Source of the DNA: a bacterium
Lineage (GTDB): Bacteria > Pseudomonadota > Alphaproteobacteria > Rickettsiales > RI-342
Assembly (NCBI GenBank): GCA_016124905.1
Contig: WGMV01000035.1
Span: 1-37,579, forward strand
Length of the DNA stretch: 37,579 nucleotides
Reading direction: 5' to 3'
The notes below the pieces were generated by a model. That model saw nothing but the letters and a program-made list of their open reading frames with translations. It did not search any database and had not been told where the DNA came from. Positions 8,400 through 17,462 of the stretch are shown piece after piece. Position numbers and translations under genes: made by a program. Each line of letters opens with the position of its first letter. Position 1 is the stretch's first letter.

Positions 8400-9170
8400 T
8401 TATGCAGCAGCCTTATGGATCATCCAGAGCCCTTGCATGGTGAGGTCAGGCACGTGATGCTGAATGCTTTTCACCTCATCCATGATCAGCGTTGCCAATC
8501 CCCCCGTGGCCAGTACGGTCGGCTCTCCCATATCGGCCCTGAGTTTTTCAATGAGCCCGCCGATCATGCAGGCATAGCCATAATAAATGCCGGACTGCAT
8601 CGCCCCCACCGTATCCTTTCCCACCACACCGTCACGCGGTTTGGCGAAATTCACCGAGGGCAGCTTGGCCGCGGCATCATGCAGTGCCTTGAGCGAGATA
8701 TTGGGCCCCGGCGCAATAATGCCGCCCACATAGTGCCCGCGCATGTCCACCACATCGAAGGTCGTTGCCGTGCCAAGGTCCAGCACAATCAGGTTGGGCC
8801 CGAATGTCTCGCGCGCGGCAAAGGCGTTCACGAGTCGGTCGGCCCCAAGTTCCTGCGGGTTGCGCAGGTCAACCGGCATATCGATGGGCAGGGATTCGTC
8901 CCCCACCATGCGGCACATCACATGGCAGAGTTTTTTCACCGCCTCTTTCACCGTACCGTTCAGCATCGGCACCACGGAGGCGGCAATGGCATGCGTCACA
9001 CTGCCATAGGCGATGCCTTTCAGGCGAAACAACCCTTCCAGCGTCAGCATAAACTCATCCGCTGTCTGATAACGATGCGTGGCAATGCGCCATTGCGCAT
9101 GGATGCCGCCGTCATCGTTAAACAGCGCCACCACGATATTGGTATTGCCCACATCGATCGCCAGCAACAT
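8400..9170 (-). CDS. coaX: Type III pantothenate kinase
   Basis: This enzyme catalyses the first step of coenzyme A synthesis, phosphorylating pantothenate with ATP. It has 256 residues, as expected for CoaX. The N-terminal phosphate-binding loop is DVGNTNIVVALF (residues 6-17). GADRLVNAFAA and DLGTATTFDVVD in the middle are the ASKHA-fold motifs that mark type III rather than type I or II kinases. Its start overlaps the birA stop by one base (TGATG), so translation is coupled. birA-coaX-rnj downstream of nuoN is a recurring alphaproteobacterial order. Confidence 0.96.
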   Translation of the reverse strand: MLLAIDVGNTNIVVALFNDDGGIHAQWRIATHRYQTADEFMLTLEGLFRLKGIAYGSVTHAIAASVVPMLNGTVKEAVKKLCHVMCRMVGDESLPIDMPVDLRNPQELGADRLVNAFAARETFGPNLIVLDLGTATTFDVVDMRGHYVGGIIAPGPNISLKALHDAAAKLPSVNFAKPRDGVVGKDTVGAMQSGIYYGYACMIGGLIEKLRADMGEPTVLATGGLATLIMDEVKSIQHHVPDLTMQGLWMIHKAAA

Positions 9171-9946
9171 CAGCCATTCCCCTCAAGCAGCACAACTTCG
9201 CCGGCGGCGATGCACAGACGGTCTTTGTCGGTTTTCAGGCAAAGCGCACCATCCGCGTTGATCCCGTCATAACATCCCGTCAGCACATCATCCCCCTGCC
9301 GGACCCGCACCTCGCTACCCACGCGGAAGGCAAATTCCGCCCATGTTTCATGGAAGGGTGAAAACCCATGCTTCCCCCATATGCCATAAGCTTCAAGAAT
9401 GGCCTGACGCAAAGGCGCGTAATGCGCGGCCGCCACGGCTGAGGCCATGAACGAGCTTTGAAGCGACACCGCCTCATCCTTCATCACAGCGGGCGATTCC
9501 AGCAGGTTGATCCCGATGCCGACCACAAGAAAATCCCCTTCCGCCTCCAGCAGAATGCCCCCTGCCTTGCGGCCCTGCCACAACAAGTCGTTCGGCCATT
9601 TCACCACAAGCTGCTCCGGTGATTGCATCAGCCCGCGCAGATAACGGCACACAGCCATCCCAAACACCAGCGACAGCTGCGCATGAAACTCCAGCTCCGC
9701 CTTCTGCAATGCGACCGACATCATAATATTGCCGGGAAGGGAGAACCATTCGCGCCCGTGCCGCCCCCTGCCCCGGGTCTGGCTTCGCGCCGCCAGCGCC
9801 AGCCCGTGCCTTGCATCGCCCGCACGACATAAATGCTTTAAAGCGTCGGATGTGCTCTCCACTTCCTCCAGCACAATAAGAGGAAACACACCTTTCGTGT
9901 CGGAAAACGAGTAATCATCCACATGATTCTGGTCAGGCTTTGCCAT
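9170..9946 (-). CDS. birA: Biotin--[acetyl-CoA-carboxylase] ligase, monofunctional
   Basis: This ligase joins biotin to the biotin carboxyl carrier protein via biotinyl-AMP. The 258-residue protein has the biotinyl-AMP loop GRGRHGR at 59-65 and KWPND at 116-120, followed by GRKAGGILLE. There is no N-terminal winged-helix domain, so it should not act as the biotin-operon repressor known from E. coli BirA. AGAGG lies five bases before the ATG at 9946, and nuoN ends just 13 bases upstream. A bioC and a BioH-like gene lie at the far end of the window, so biotin is both made and used here. Confidence 0.95.
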   Translation of the reverse strand: MAKPDQNHVDDYSFSDTKGVFPLIVLEEVESTSDALKHLCRAGDARHGLALAARSQTRGRGRHGREWFSLPGNIMMSVALQKAELEFHAQLSLVFGMAVCRYLRGLMQSPEQLVVKWPNDLLWQGRKAGGILLEAEGDFLVVGIGINLLESPAVMKDEAVSLQSSFMASAVAAAHYAPLRQAILEAYGIWGKHGFSPFHETWAEFAFRVGSEVRVRQGDDVLTGCYDGINADGALCLKTDKDRLCIAAGEVVLLEGNG

Positions 9947-9959
9947 AAGCCTCTCTACA

Positions 9960-11417
9960 TTACATCAATGCGCTGGCGGCAAAATGCCCTGCATCGATGA
10001 GCGGCTGCGGGTAAAACACATAAAGGCATGTCAGCGCGGTGCCCGCCAGCGTGACGGCCTGAACCGACCGTGAACGCACAAAGCTGAGTGCCACCGCCGC
10101 ATCGTCAAACCAGATAAGCTTAACGATACGGATATAATAATAAGCGCCGACCACACTGCACAGCACCGCCACAACGGCCAACCACACATACCCCGCCTGC
10201 ACCACGGCCTGAAAGAGGATGAATTTGGCGAAAAAACCAGCCAGCGGCGGAATGCCCGCCATGGAAAACATCAGCGCGCTGATGGCGAATGCATGCCAGA
10301 AATGGCTTTTGGAAAGCCCCGCCATATCGTCGATGGATTCGATATAGCCACTGGCGTTCTTCAGGCTCAGCATGCAGGCGAACATGGCGGCGGACATGGC
10401 CACATAAATCAGCAGATACAGCACCATCGCCTCATAGGCTGCGGGCGTATTGACCGCCAGTGCCATCAGCATATAGCCCACATGGCCGATGGAGCTGAAA
10501 GCTAGCATGCGCTTGATGTTGCGCTGCCGAATGGCCGCCACCGCGCCGATGATCATGGATGCCACGGCGACAAACAGCAGCAATTGCTGCCAGGAAGCGG
10601 CCAGGCTGCCGAACGGCTCCATCAGCACGCGCGAGAAAAGCGCCAGCGCGGCCACCTTGGGCGCCGTGGCGAAAAATGCGGTGATGTAGGTCGGCGAGCC
10701 CTGATACACATCCGGCGTCCACATATGGAACGGCACGGCGGATACCTTGAAGCACAGCCCCGCCACGATAAACACCACCCCCAGCACCATCATGGCGGAA
10801 GCGCCGCCGGATTCCTTGGCGAAACTGGCGATACCCGCAAATGAGGTGGTGCCGCTGACGCCATAAACCAGCGAGGAGCCATACAGCACAAAGCCGGAAG
10901 CAATCGCGCCCAGCACGAAATATTTCAGCCCGGCTTCCGTCGAAACCAGGTTTTTCACATCGCCCGAAGCCAGCACATACATGCTCAGGCTCGCCAGCTC
11001 TAGGCCCATGTAAAGCGCAATCAGATCATTGGCGGAAACCATCAGCATCAGGCCAACGGTTGCCAGCACCACCAGAATCGGCATCTCAAACCCGATAGCC
11101 CGGCCGGAACGCTCCTCCTGTTTGAGATGCCCCGCCATCATCAGCAGCACCAGGCCTGAAGCTCCCATCACCAGCAGCTTAAACACCAGGGTGAACTCGC
11201 TCACGCGCACCATGCCGTAAAACGCTTCCCCCACACGGAGGGAGCCCGGTTCCACAGCTACGGCAAACGCCACAGCCACGCTGCCGAGCAGCAGATAGCA
11301 CATCTGCGAGGCCTTGAAGCCCGGGGAGAAAGCCCCCGCCACCAGCAGCAGCATGGCCACAATGCTCAGGAATATTTCTGGCAGAAGAATGGTGATGTCA
11401 AACATGCTGATCGGCAT
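9960..11417 (-). CDS. nuoN: NADH-quinone oxidoreductase subunit N
   Basis: This is an antiporter-like proton-channel subunit of complex I in the inner membrane. The 485-residue protein is almost entirely hydrophobic, consistent with about 14 helices. Conserved charged residues are in GLELASLSMYVLA (the helix-5 Glu) and FKVSAVPFHMWTPDVYQGSPT (the helix-7 Lys region). The start is ATG 11417 with AGGA eight bases upstream; an in-frame ATG at 11405 (MFDITI) is the alternative. It follows nuoM by three bases and is the last complex I gene of the operon. Confidence 0.97.
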   Translation of the reverse strand: MPISMFDITILLPEIFLSIVAMLLLVAGAFSPGFKASQMCYLLLGSVAVAFAVAVEPGSLRVGEAFYGMVRVSEFTLVFKLLVMGASGLVLLMMAGHLKQEERSGRAIGFEMPILVVLATVGLMLMVSANDLIALYMGLELASLSMYVLASGDVKNLVSTEAGLKYFVLGAIASGFVLYGSSLVYGVSGTTSFAGIASFAKESGGASAMMVLGVVFIVAGLCFKVSAVPFHMWTPDVYQGSPTYITAFFATAPKVAALALFSRVLMEPFGSLAASWQQLLLFVAVASMIIGAVAAIRQRNIKRMLAFSSIGHVGYMLMALAVNTPAAYEAMVLYLLIYVAMSAAMFACMLSLKNASGYIESIDDMAGLSKSHFWHAFAISALMFSMAGIPPLAGFFAKFILFQAVVQAGYVWLAVVAVLCSVVGAYYYIRIVKLIWFDDAAVALSFVRSRSVQAVTLAGTALTCLYVFYPQPLIDAGHFAASALM

Positions 11418-11420
11418 AAT

Positions 11421-12995
11421 TTATTCCTGATTCAGGATGGGCTGTTCATGGCTGATGGTCAACGCCTCGCATCCATGAATGGCGGATTGGTGAGAATAAT
11501 CGCAAAACTCATGTAATACACGCCCAATAGCTGGCTGCATGCTTTGCAGCAGCGGCGTCGGGTAAATGCCGAGCGCCAGCACCAGAAGCAACACCGGGGC
11601 GAAAGCAAACCATTCACGCGCATCCAGATCGAGCATTTTCTTAAGATCAGGTTTGGTCAACTCGCCCAGCATGATGCGGCGGTATAGCCACAGCGCATAA
11701 GCCGCGCCGAGGATCATCCCCGTGGCCGCCAGCAGCGTGATCAGCTTATTGGCGCTGAAAATACCGAGCAGCACCAGGATCTCTCCCACGAACCCGGAAG
11801 TACCCGGCAACCCAACGCTGGCCATAGTAAGAAACAGGAACACGAACGCATAGGCAGGCATACGCTCAACCAGCCCGCCATAGCGCGCAATCTCCCGCGT
11901 ATGCAGCCGGTCATACACCACGCCCACGCACATAAACAGCGCGCCGGACACAAGGCCGTGGCTGATCATCTGCATCATCGCGCCCTGGATGCCCTCATTG
12001 CTGAAGCTGAAAATGCCGAGCGTCACCATGCCCATATGCGCCACCGACGAATAGGCGATCAGCTTTTTCATATCCTGCTGAACCAGCGCCACCAGCGAGG
12101 TGTAGATCACCGCAATCACGCTCAGCCAGTAAACCAGGTCGGCATAGTAAACGCTAGCGGCGGGCAGCATCGGCAGCGAAAACCGGATGAAGCCGTACCC
12201 ACCCATTTTGAGCAGAATACCCGCCAGAATGACCGACCCCGCCGTCGGCGCTTGCACGTGCGCATCCGGCAGCCAGGTATGGAACGGCCACATCGGCACC
12301 TTCACCGCGAAGGAAGCAAAGAAAGCAAGCCACAACCACTTCTGGATTTCCAGAGGCAGTTTGGGCAGTTGTTGCGTCACCAGCACGATATCGGTCGTAT
12401 GCGTCTGGTTATAAATATAAAGCAGCGCCACCAGCAGCAGAACCGAACCAAGCAGCGTATATAGAAAGAACTTGAACGCCGCATACACGCGGTTATCCCC
12501 GCCCCAGATACCGATGATCAGGTACATCGGTATCAGCATGCCTTCAAAGAACAGGTAGAACAGCACCATATCCAGCGCGCAGAACACGCCGATCACGAAA
12601 CTCTCCAGCACCATGAAGCAGACCAGATAGGCCTTCAGACGCTTCTCGATCGCCCCCCACCCAGCCAGAATGCATATGGGCTGCAGGAAGGCCGTCAGCA
12701 TCAGCAGATACAGCGAAATCCCATCCACCCCAAGGTGGTAGGAAATATTCATACCCGGAAACCAGGCGATGTTCTCAACGAACTGATAGCCCGCGGAAGC
12801 ATGGTCGAACCGCCACCAGAGCACGGCGGAAAGCGCCAGCGTCAGCAGGGAGAAAAACAGCGCGACCCATTTGACGCCACAACGGTCGGCCTGCGTCTCA
12901 TCCCGCATCACCAGCAGCACGAGACTGCCGATAAGCGGCAGCAGAATAAGGCTGCTCAGGATGGGCCATTGCGTGGAGATGACAGTGTCGAGCAT
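11421..12995 (-). CDS. nuoM: NADH-quinone oxidoreductase subunit M
   Basis: This is the second antiporter-like proton-pumping subunit of complex I. I place the start at ATG 12995 (MLDTVISTQWPILSS), giving 524 residues and avoiding overlap with nuoL; the frame is open further upstream to 13028, but those residues do not look like NuoM. The family motifs are FEGMLIPMYLIIGIWGG (functional Glu) and FAVKVPMWPFHTWLPDAHVQAPT (functional Lys and the broken helix 7). It begins 10 bases after the nuoL stop with only a weak ribosome binding site, suggesting coupling to nuoL translation. Confidence 0.96.
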   Translation of the reverse strand: MLDTVISTQWPILSSLILLPLIGSLVLLVMRDETQADRCGVKWVALFFSLLTLALSAVLWWRFDHASAGYQFVENIAWFPGMNISYHLGVDGISLYLLMLTAFLQPICILAGWGAIEKRLKAYLVCFMVLESFVIGVFCALDMVLFYLFFEGMLIPMYLIIGIWGGDNRVYAAFKFFLYTLLGSVLLLVALLYIYNQTHTTDIVLVTQQLPKLPLEIQKWLWLAFFASFAVKVPMWPFHTWLPDAHVQAPTAGSVILAGILLKMGGYGFIRFSLPMLPAASVYYADLVYWLSVIAVIYTSLVALVQQDMKKLIAYSSVAHMGMVTLGIFSFSNEGIQGAMMQMISHGLVSGALFMCVGVVYDRLHTREIARYGGLVERMPAYAFVFLFLTMASVGLPGTSGFVGEILVLLGIFSANKLITLLAATGMILGAAYALWLYRRIMLGELTKPDLKKMLDLDAREWFAFAPVLLLVLALGIYPTPLLQSMQPAIGRVLHEFCDYSHQSAIHGCEALTISHEQPILNQE

Positions 12996-13005
12996 GGTCA
13001 ATCCG

Positions 13006-14934
13006 TTAACGTAGCAAGGTGAAGGCAAGCAGGGCGAAAATGCCGAGCATCATCGCCAGGGCGTAATGGAAAAGGTAACCGCTTTGCAGGCCGGAAAGCC
13101 GGTTGGCGGCATATTGAGTAAGGCGCGCCAGGCCGTTGGGGCCAAGCCCGTCGATGATGCGCACATCCACCAGCTGCCAGAAGCGGCGGCCAAGCGCCAG
13201 CGCTGGCTTGACGAACACGGCGTCATACAGCTCATCGATGTACCATTTGCGCCACAGAAACTGATGGATGGGACGGAGCGCAAGCTTCAGTTTGTCAGCC
13301 GCAGCCGGGCTCTTCAGGTAAAGGTAATAGGCAGCCAGCAGGGCAAACAGGATCGGCAGTTTCGTCACCCACCAGGCAACCGGGTGGCCATGCGCCAGTT
13401 CCAGCACCTCGTTATGCGGGCCGATTTTGATGGCACCGTTCCAGAAGTTCAGCTCCTGCGACAGCACATCGAAATAATGCACGCCCACATAACCTGCGCC
13501 AAGACTTCCCGCGACCAGCAGCAACAGCGGCGCCCACATGATGGCCGGAGCCTCATGCGCATGCTTATGCACCTTTTTGTCGCCGCGCTCCTGGCCATGG
13601 AAGGTCAGGAACAGCAGGCGGAAAGAATAAAAAGCCGTGAGGATGGAGGCGATAAAGCCGAACACAAAGGCGAATTCCCCCGCATCCGTATGCACCGCGA
13701 ATGCCGACTGCAGGATGACATCCTTCGAATAATAGCCGGCCAGCGGTGGCACGCCCATCAAGGCAAGCGAGCCGATGAGCATGAAGGCGTAAGTGATTTT
13801 CATTTTCGGCGCGAGCCCGCCCATGCGCGTCATATCCTGCTCGTCATGCATGCCGTGGATTACCGACCCCGCGCAAAGGAACAGCAGCGCCTTGAAAAAC
13901 GCGTGCGTCACCAGATGGAAAATACCGGCCGCGTAAGCCCCCACCCCGCAGGCGAAGAACATGTAGCCCAGCTGACTGCAGGTGGAATAGGCGATCACCC
14001 GTTTGATATCCGTCTGAACCATGCCGACGGTTGCGGCAAACAGCGCAGTGAACCCACCGACCACCGTCACCACCACAAGCGCCTCCGGCGACAGCTCAAA
14101 CAGTGGGGAACAACGCGCAACAAGGAAAACACCCGCCGTCACCATGGTCGCCGCGTGAATGAGCGCGGAAACAGGCGTAGGACCTTCCATGGCGTCCGGC
14201 AGCCAGGTATGCAGACCGAACTGGGCGGATTTTCCCATACAGCCAATGAACAGAAGCAGGCAGATCAGCGTGATCGTATGCCACTCATGCCCGAGAAAGA
14301 AGGTCGTATGGGTAAGGTAGGCGGAGCTTCCCGCCGCGGCAAATACATCGCCAAATGTCAGCGTGCCGAAGGTGAGATAAATCAGCAGAATGCCCAGCAC
14401 CATCCCGAAATCCCCGACCCGGTTTACAATAAACGCCTTCATCGAAGCCGCATTGGCAGATTCGCGCTTGAACCAGAAACCGATCAGCAGATAGGACGCA
14501 AGCCCCACCCCTTCCCAGCCGAGAAACAGTTGAATGAAATTATCGGCCGTCACCAGCATCAGCATGCAGAAAGTGAACAACGACAGATAAGCCATGAATC
14601 GCTGCGGATGCGGGTCATGGCTCATATAGCCGACCGAGTAGATATGCACCACGGTGGAAACCCATGTCACCACAATCAGCATAACGGCTGTCAGCGCATC
14701 CAGATGCAGCGCCCAGTGGATGTTAAGATTGCCGACGGAAATCCACGGTGCAATGTCCTGCACAAACGCATGCTTGTTCATCACCACATCGTTAAACACC
14801 ATGCCCGCCAGCACAGCCGATCCGATCATCGGCAGCACGGTCACAATCTGCGCGATGCGCGGCGAAATAAAACGCACCGTCGTTCCGGCAAGCAGAAACC
14901 CGATCAGCGGCAGTAAAACAACCCAGAGCGCCAT
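13006..14934 (-). CDS. nuoL: NADH-quinone oxidoreductase subunit L
   Basis: This is the distal antiporter-like subunit of complex I. It has 642 residues, within the family's range and long enough for the C-terminal lateral helix that braces NuoM and NuoN. Key motifs are GWEGVGLASYLLIGFWF (functional Glu) and GKSAQFGLHTWLPDAMEGPTP (functional Lys). The tail (residues about 540-642) has an amphipathic stretch ending in a last membrane helix (YALAMMLGIFALLAFTLL). The start is ATG 14934, six bases after nuoK. Confidence 0.97.
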   Translation of the reverse strand: MALWVVLLPLIGFLLAGTTVRFISPRIAQIVTVLPMIGSAVLAGMVFNDVVMNKHAFVQDIAPWISVGNLNIHWALHLDALTAVMLIVVTWVSTVVHIYSVGYMSHDPHPQRFMAYLSLFTFCMLMLVTADNFIQLFLGWEGVGLASYLLIGFWFKRESANAASMKAFIVNRVGDFGMVLGILLIYLTFGTLTFGDVFAAAGSSAYLTHTTFFLGHEWHTITLICLLLFIGCMGKSAQFGLHTWLPDAMEGPTPVSALIHAATMVTAGVFLVARCSPLFELSPEALVVVTVVGGFTALFAATVGMVQTDIKRVIAYSTCSQLGYMFFACGVGAYAAGIFHLVTHAFFKALLFLCAGSVIHGMHDEQDMTRMGGLAPKMKITYAFMLIGSLALMGVPPLAGYYSKDVILQSAFAVHTDAGEFAFVFGFIASILTAFYSFRLLFLTFHGQERGDKKVHKHAHEAPAIMWAPLLLLVAGSLGAGYVGVHYFDVLSQELNFWNGAIKIGPHNEVLELAHGHPVAWWVTKLPILFALLAAYYLYLKSPAAADKLKLALRPIHQFLWRKWYIDELYDAVFVKPALALGRRFWQLVDVRIIDGLGPNGLARLTQYAANRLSGLQSGYLFHYALAMMLGIFALLAFTLLR

Positions 14935-14940
14935 GTTGCG

Positions 14941-15267
14941 TTACCCTTTCAACTGGCTGGCTTCATCCACGGCGATGCTGCCATGGCTGCGATAGAAGAC
15001 GACGAGAATGGCAAGGCCGATGGCGGCCTCAGCCGCCGCGACCGTTAAAATGAACAGGGAGAATATCTGCCCCGTGTAATGCCCGTGCTGAACCGAAAAG
15101 GCCACCAGGTTGATATTCACCGCCAGCAGCATCAGCTCCACCGACATCAGAAGCGTGATGACGTTCTTACGGTTGGCCACGATGCCGAAAATACCGATAG
15201 CAAACAATGTGGCGGAAACCAGCACATAATGCTCAAGCGAGATATTCTGAAAAAACACCGCATCCAT
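14941..15267 (-). CDS. nuoK: NADH-quinone oxidoreductase subunit K
   Basis: This is a small three-helix subunit of the complex I membrane arm, 108 residues. It carries the two conserved intramembrane glutamates of the proton path: one in [16 protein letters not shown] and one in [15 protein letters not shown]. The start at 15267 ([14 protein letters not shown]) gives an N-terminus a few residues longer than the common 101-102. It lies two bases after nuoJ. Confidence 0.96.
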   Translation of the reverse strand: MDAVFFQNISLEHYVLVSATLFAIGIFGIVANRKNVITLLMSVELMLLAVNINLVAFSVQHGHYTGQIFSLFILTVAAAEAAIGLAILVVFYRSHGSIAVDEASQLKG

Positions 15268-15269
15268 AC

Positions 15270-15860
15270 CTACACCCCGCTACCTGTCTTGACATCCACC
15301 AGCGCCACGCCGTCCTTTTTCTTACGCATCACCTGCTTGCGTACAACCTGGCGGCGCACATCCTTGCGGTGGCGCAGCGTCAGCATAATGGCCCCGACCA
15401 TCGCCACCAGCAGGATGAGCCCGGAAAGCTGGAACGGATAAATATAGCTCGTGTAAAGCTGGGCGCCGATGGCGTGAACATTGGTCACCCCATCCGTTGC
15501 AGCACCCGCAGGAATTTTTTTGATATCCGGTGACAGACGCTCATAAACCAGCGCAACAAAGCCGGCCAGCATCACCAGCCCAAGCGGCAGCATCCGGTTA
15601 AAGCCCTGCTTCACGCTTACCAGGTTTACATCCAGCATCATCACGACGAAGAGAAACAGAATCGCCACCGCGCCCACATAAACAATGACCAGCGTCATGG
15701 CGAGATATTCCGCCCCGATCAGCAGGAAAAGCGCCGCTGCGTTGAAAAAGCAGAAAATCAGCATCAGCACGGCATGCACGGGCTTTTTGGTGGTCACCAC
15801 CGTCAGGCCGCCCAAAATCAGCAATGCCGCGAACAGGTAGAATAAAATGGTGGCAATCAT
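15270..15860 (-). CDS. nuoJ: NADH-quinone oxidoreductase subunit J
   Basis: This is a membrane-arm subunit of complex I, 196 residues with five predicted helices. The conserved helix containing [20 protein letters not shown] is the one with the pi-bulge implicated in coupling. The C-terminal tail is basic and soluble ([16 protein letters not shown]). The start is ATG 15860 with GAGG about seven bases upstream. An 89-base gap separates it from nuoI, the largest inside the nuo operon. I see no gene, terminator or clear promoter in that gap. Confidence 0.96.
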   Translation of the reverse strand: MIATILFYLFAALLILGGLTVVTTKKPVHAVLMLIFCFFNAAALFLLIGAEYLAMTLVIVYVGAVAILFLFVVMMLDVNLVSVKQGFNRMLPLGLVMLAGFVALVYERLSPDIKKIPAGAATDGVTNVHAIGAQLYTSYIYPFQLSGLILLVAMVGAIMLTLRHRKDVRRQVVRKQVMRKKKDGVALVDVKTGSGV

Positions 15861-15949
15861 CGGGATACCTCAATCGCCTGAGCTATAGCTTGGCCGTTCC
15901 ACAATGTCGACATGTTGTTATGCATCTTCAAAACACCACAGCATCTGGT

Positions 15950-16432
15950 TTAACGGTAGGGCGCATCGTCCAGCAGGTTAGCTGCAATTTCAGCCTCCCA
16001 CCGGTCGCCATTGGCAAGGAGTTTTTCCTTATTATAGTAAAGCTCTTCGCGCGTTTCGGTCGCGAATTCGAAATTCGGCCCTTCAACGATGGCATCCACC
16101 GGGCATGCCTCCTGGCAAAAACCGCAATAAATGCATTTGGTCATATCAATGTCGTACCGCGTGGTGCGGCGGCTGCCGTCGGGACGCACTTCGGCTTCAA
16201 TGGTGATGGCCTGTGCCGGACAAATGGCCTCGCAGAGTTTGCAGGCAATGCAGCGTTCCTCGCCATTGGCATAGCGGCGCAGCACATGCTCCCCACGAAA
16301 ACGAGGGCTTAAAGGCCCTTTTTCAAAAGGATAATTCAACGTGACCTTGGGCTTGAACATGTAGAAAAGCGTCAGCCACAACCCGTACACGATCTCTTTC
16401 AGAAAAAAGACTCTGCCCGCATAATTAAGCAT
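15950..16432 (-). CDS. nuoI: NADH-quinone oxidoreductase subunit I
   Basis: This is the ferredoxin-like subunit that carries clusters N6a and N6b to N2 in the peripheral arm. It has 160 residues. The two [4Fe-4S] motifs are complete: Cys61, 64, 67 and 71 ([12 protein letters not shown]) and Cys100, 103, 106 and 110 ([12 protein letters not shown]). The start is ATG 16432 behind a strong AAGGAG formed partly by the nuoH stop region. Confidence 0.98.
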   Translation of the reverse strand: MLNYAGRVFFLKEIVYGLWLTLFYMFKPKVTLNYPFEKGPLSPRFRGEHVLRRYANGEERCIACKLCEAICPAQAITIEAEVRPDGSRRTTRYDIDMTKCIYCGFCQEACPVDAIVEGPNFEFATETREELYYNKEKLLANGDRWEAEIAANLLDDAPYR

Positions 16433-16444
16433 TATATCAACTCC

Positions 16445-17461
16445 TTAGGCGGGCAAATTGCCGGTATAAATTAAAAATCCGGCGGTAAGAACCACCCATA
16501 ACAATGTGAAAGGCAAGAAGAATTTCCAGCCAATGCGCATAAGCTGGTCATAACGGTAACGCGGCAGGGTCGCCCGCATCCAGATGAAACAGAACAACAT
16601 GAACACGACCTTCAGCACAAACCAGACCAGCCCGGGAACCATGTTCAATGCCGGCATATCCATCGGCGGCAGCCAGCCTCCCAGGAACAGGATGGTGCTC
16701 ATCCCGCTCATCAGGATCATGTTGGCATATTCCCCAAGGAAAAACAGCGCAAAAGGCATGGAGGAATATTCCACGTTATAACCGGCCACAAGTTCGGCCT
16801 CGGCCTCGGGCAAATCGAACGGGTGGCGGTTGGTCTCCGCCAGCGTGGAAACAAAGAACACAATCGCCATCGGGAACAGCGGAATCACGAACCACATCTT
16901 CTTCTGCGCCATCACGATATCCGACAGATTCAGAGAGCCCACGCACAGTAACACCGTAATGATGATAAGACCGATGGAAACCTCATAGGAAACCATCTGC
17001 GCGGCCGAGCGAATCGCCCCAAAAAAGGCGTATTTGGAGTTGCTCGCCCACCCGGCGATGATGATGCCGTAAACCCCGAGCGAGGAAATCGCGAGCAGGT
17101 ACAGCACCCCCACATTGATATTGGCCACCGCGCCTTGTTCGGCGAATGGAATAACCGCCCAGCCAAGCAATGCCAGCATGAAGGTGATCATCGGCGCCAG
17201 CAGGAACAGCAGCTTGTTCGCGCCCGACGGAATGATGGGCTCCTTGAACATCAGCTTCATACCGTCCGCAATCGGCTGCAAAAGCCCGAAAGGCCCAACC
17301 ACGTTCGGCCCCACGCGCAGCTGCATGGCGGCAATCACCTTGCGCTCCATCAGCGTCAGGTAGGCCACCGCGCCAATCAATGGCACCAGCACCAGCAGGA
17401 TATGCCCCAGCAATTGCAGCAGCGGCATCAGGTATTCATTAAGAATGCTCTGCCAATCCAT
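16445..17461 (-). CDS. nuoH: NADH-quinone oxidoreductase subunit H
   Basis: This membrane subunit forms the quinone-entry chamber with NuoB and NuoD. It has 338 residues and eight predicted helices. Conserved loops are present: [20 protein letters not shown] near residues 57-76 and the acidic loop [20 protein letters not shown] near 215-235. The start is ATG 17461, one base after the nuoG stop. Confidence 0.98.
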   Translation of the reverse strand: MDWQSILNEYLMPLLQLLGHILLVLVPLIGAVAYLTLMERKVIAAMQLRVGPNVVGPFGLLQPIADGMKLMFKEPIIPSGANKLLFLLAPMITFMLALLGWAVIPFAEQGAVANINVGVLYLLAISSLGVYGIIIAGWASNSKYAFFGAIRSAAQMVSYEVSIGLIIITVLLCVGSLNLSDIVMAQKKMWFVIPLFPMAIVFFVSTLAETNRHPFDLPEAEAELVAGYNVEYSSMPFALFFLGEYANMILMSGMSTILFLGGWLPPMDMPALNMVPGLVWFVLKVVFMLFCFIWMRATLPRYRYDQLMRIGWKFFLPFTLLWVVLTAGFLIYTGNLPA

Positions 17462-17462
17462 G

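Noticed and set aside
13066-14916. A 616-codon frame opposite nuoL.
   Set aside because: Antisense artefact of nuoL; highly basic and histidine-rich, without hydrophobic or domain structure.
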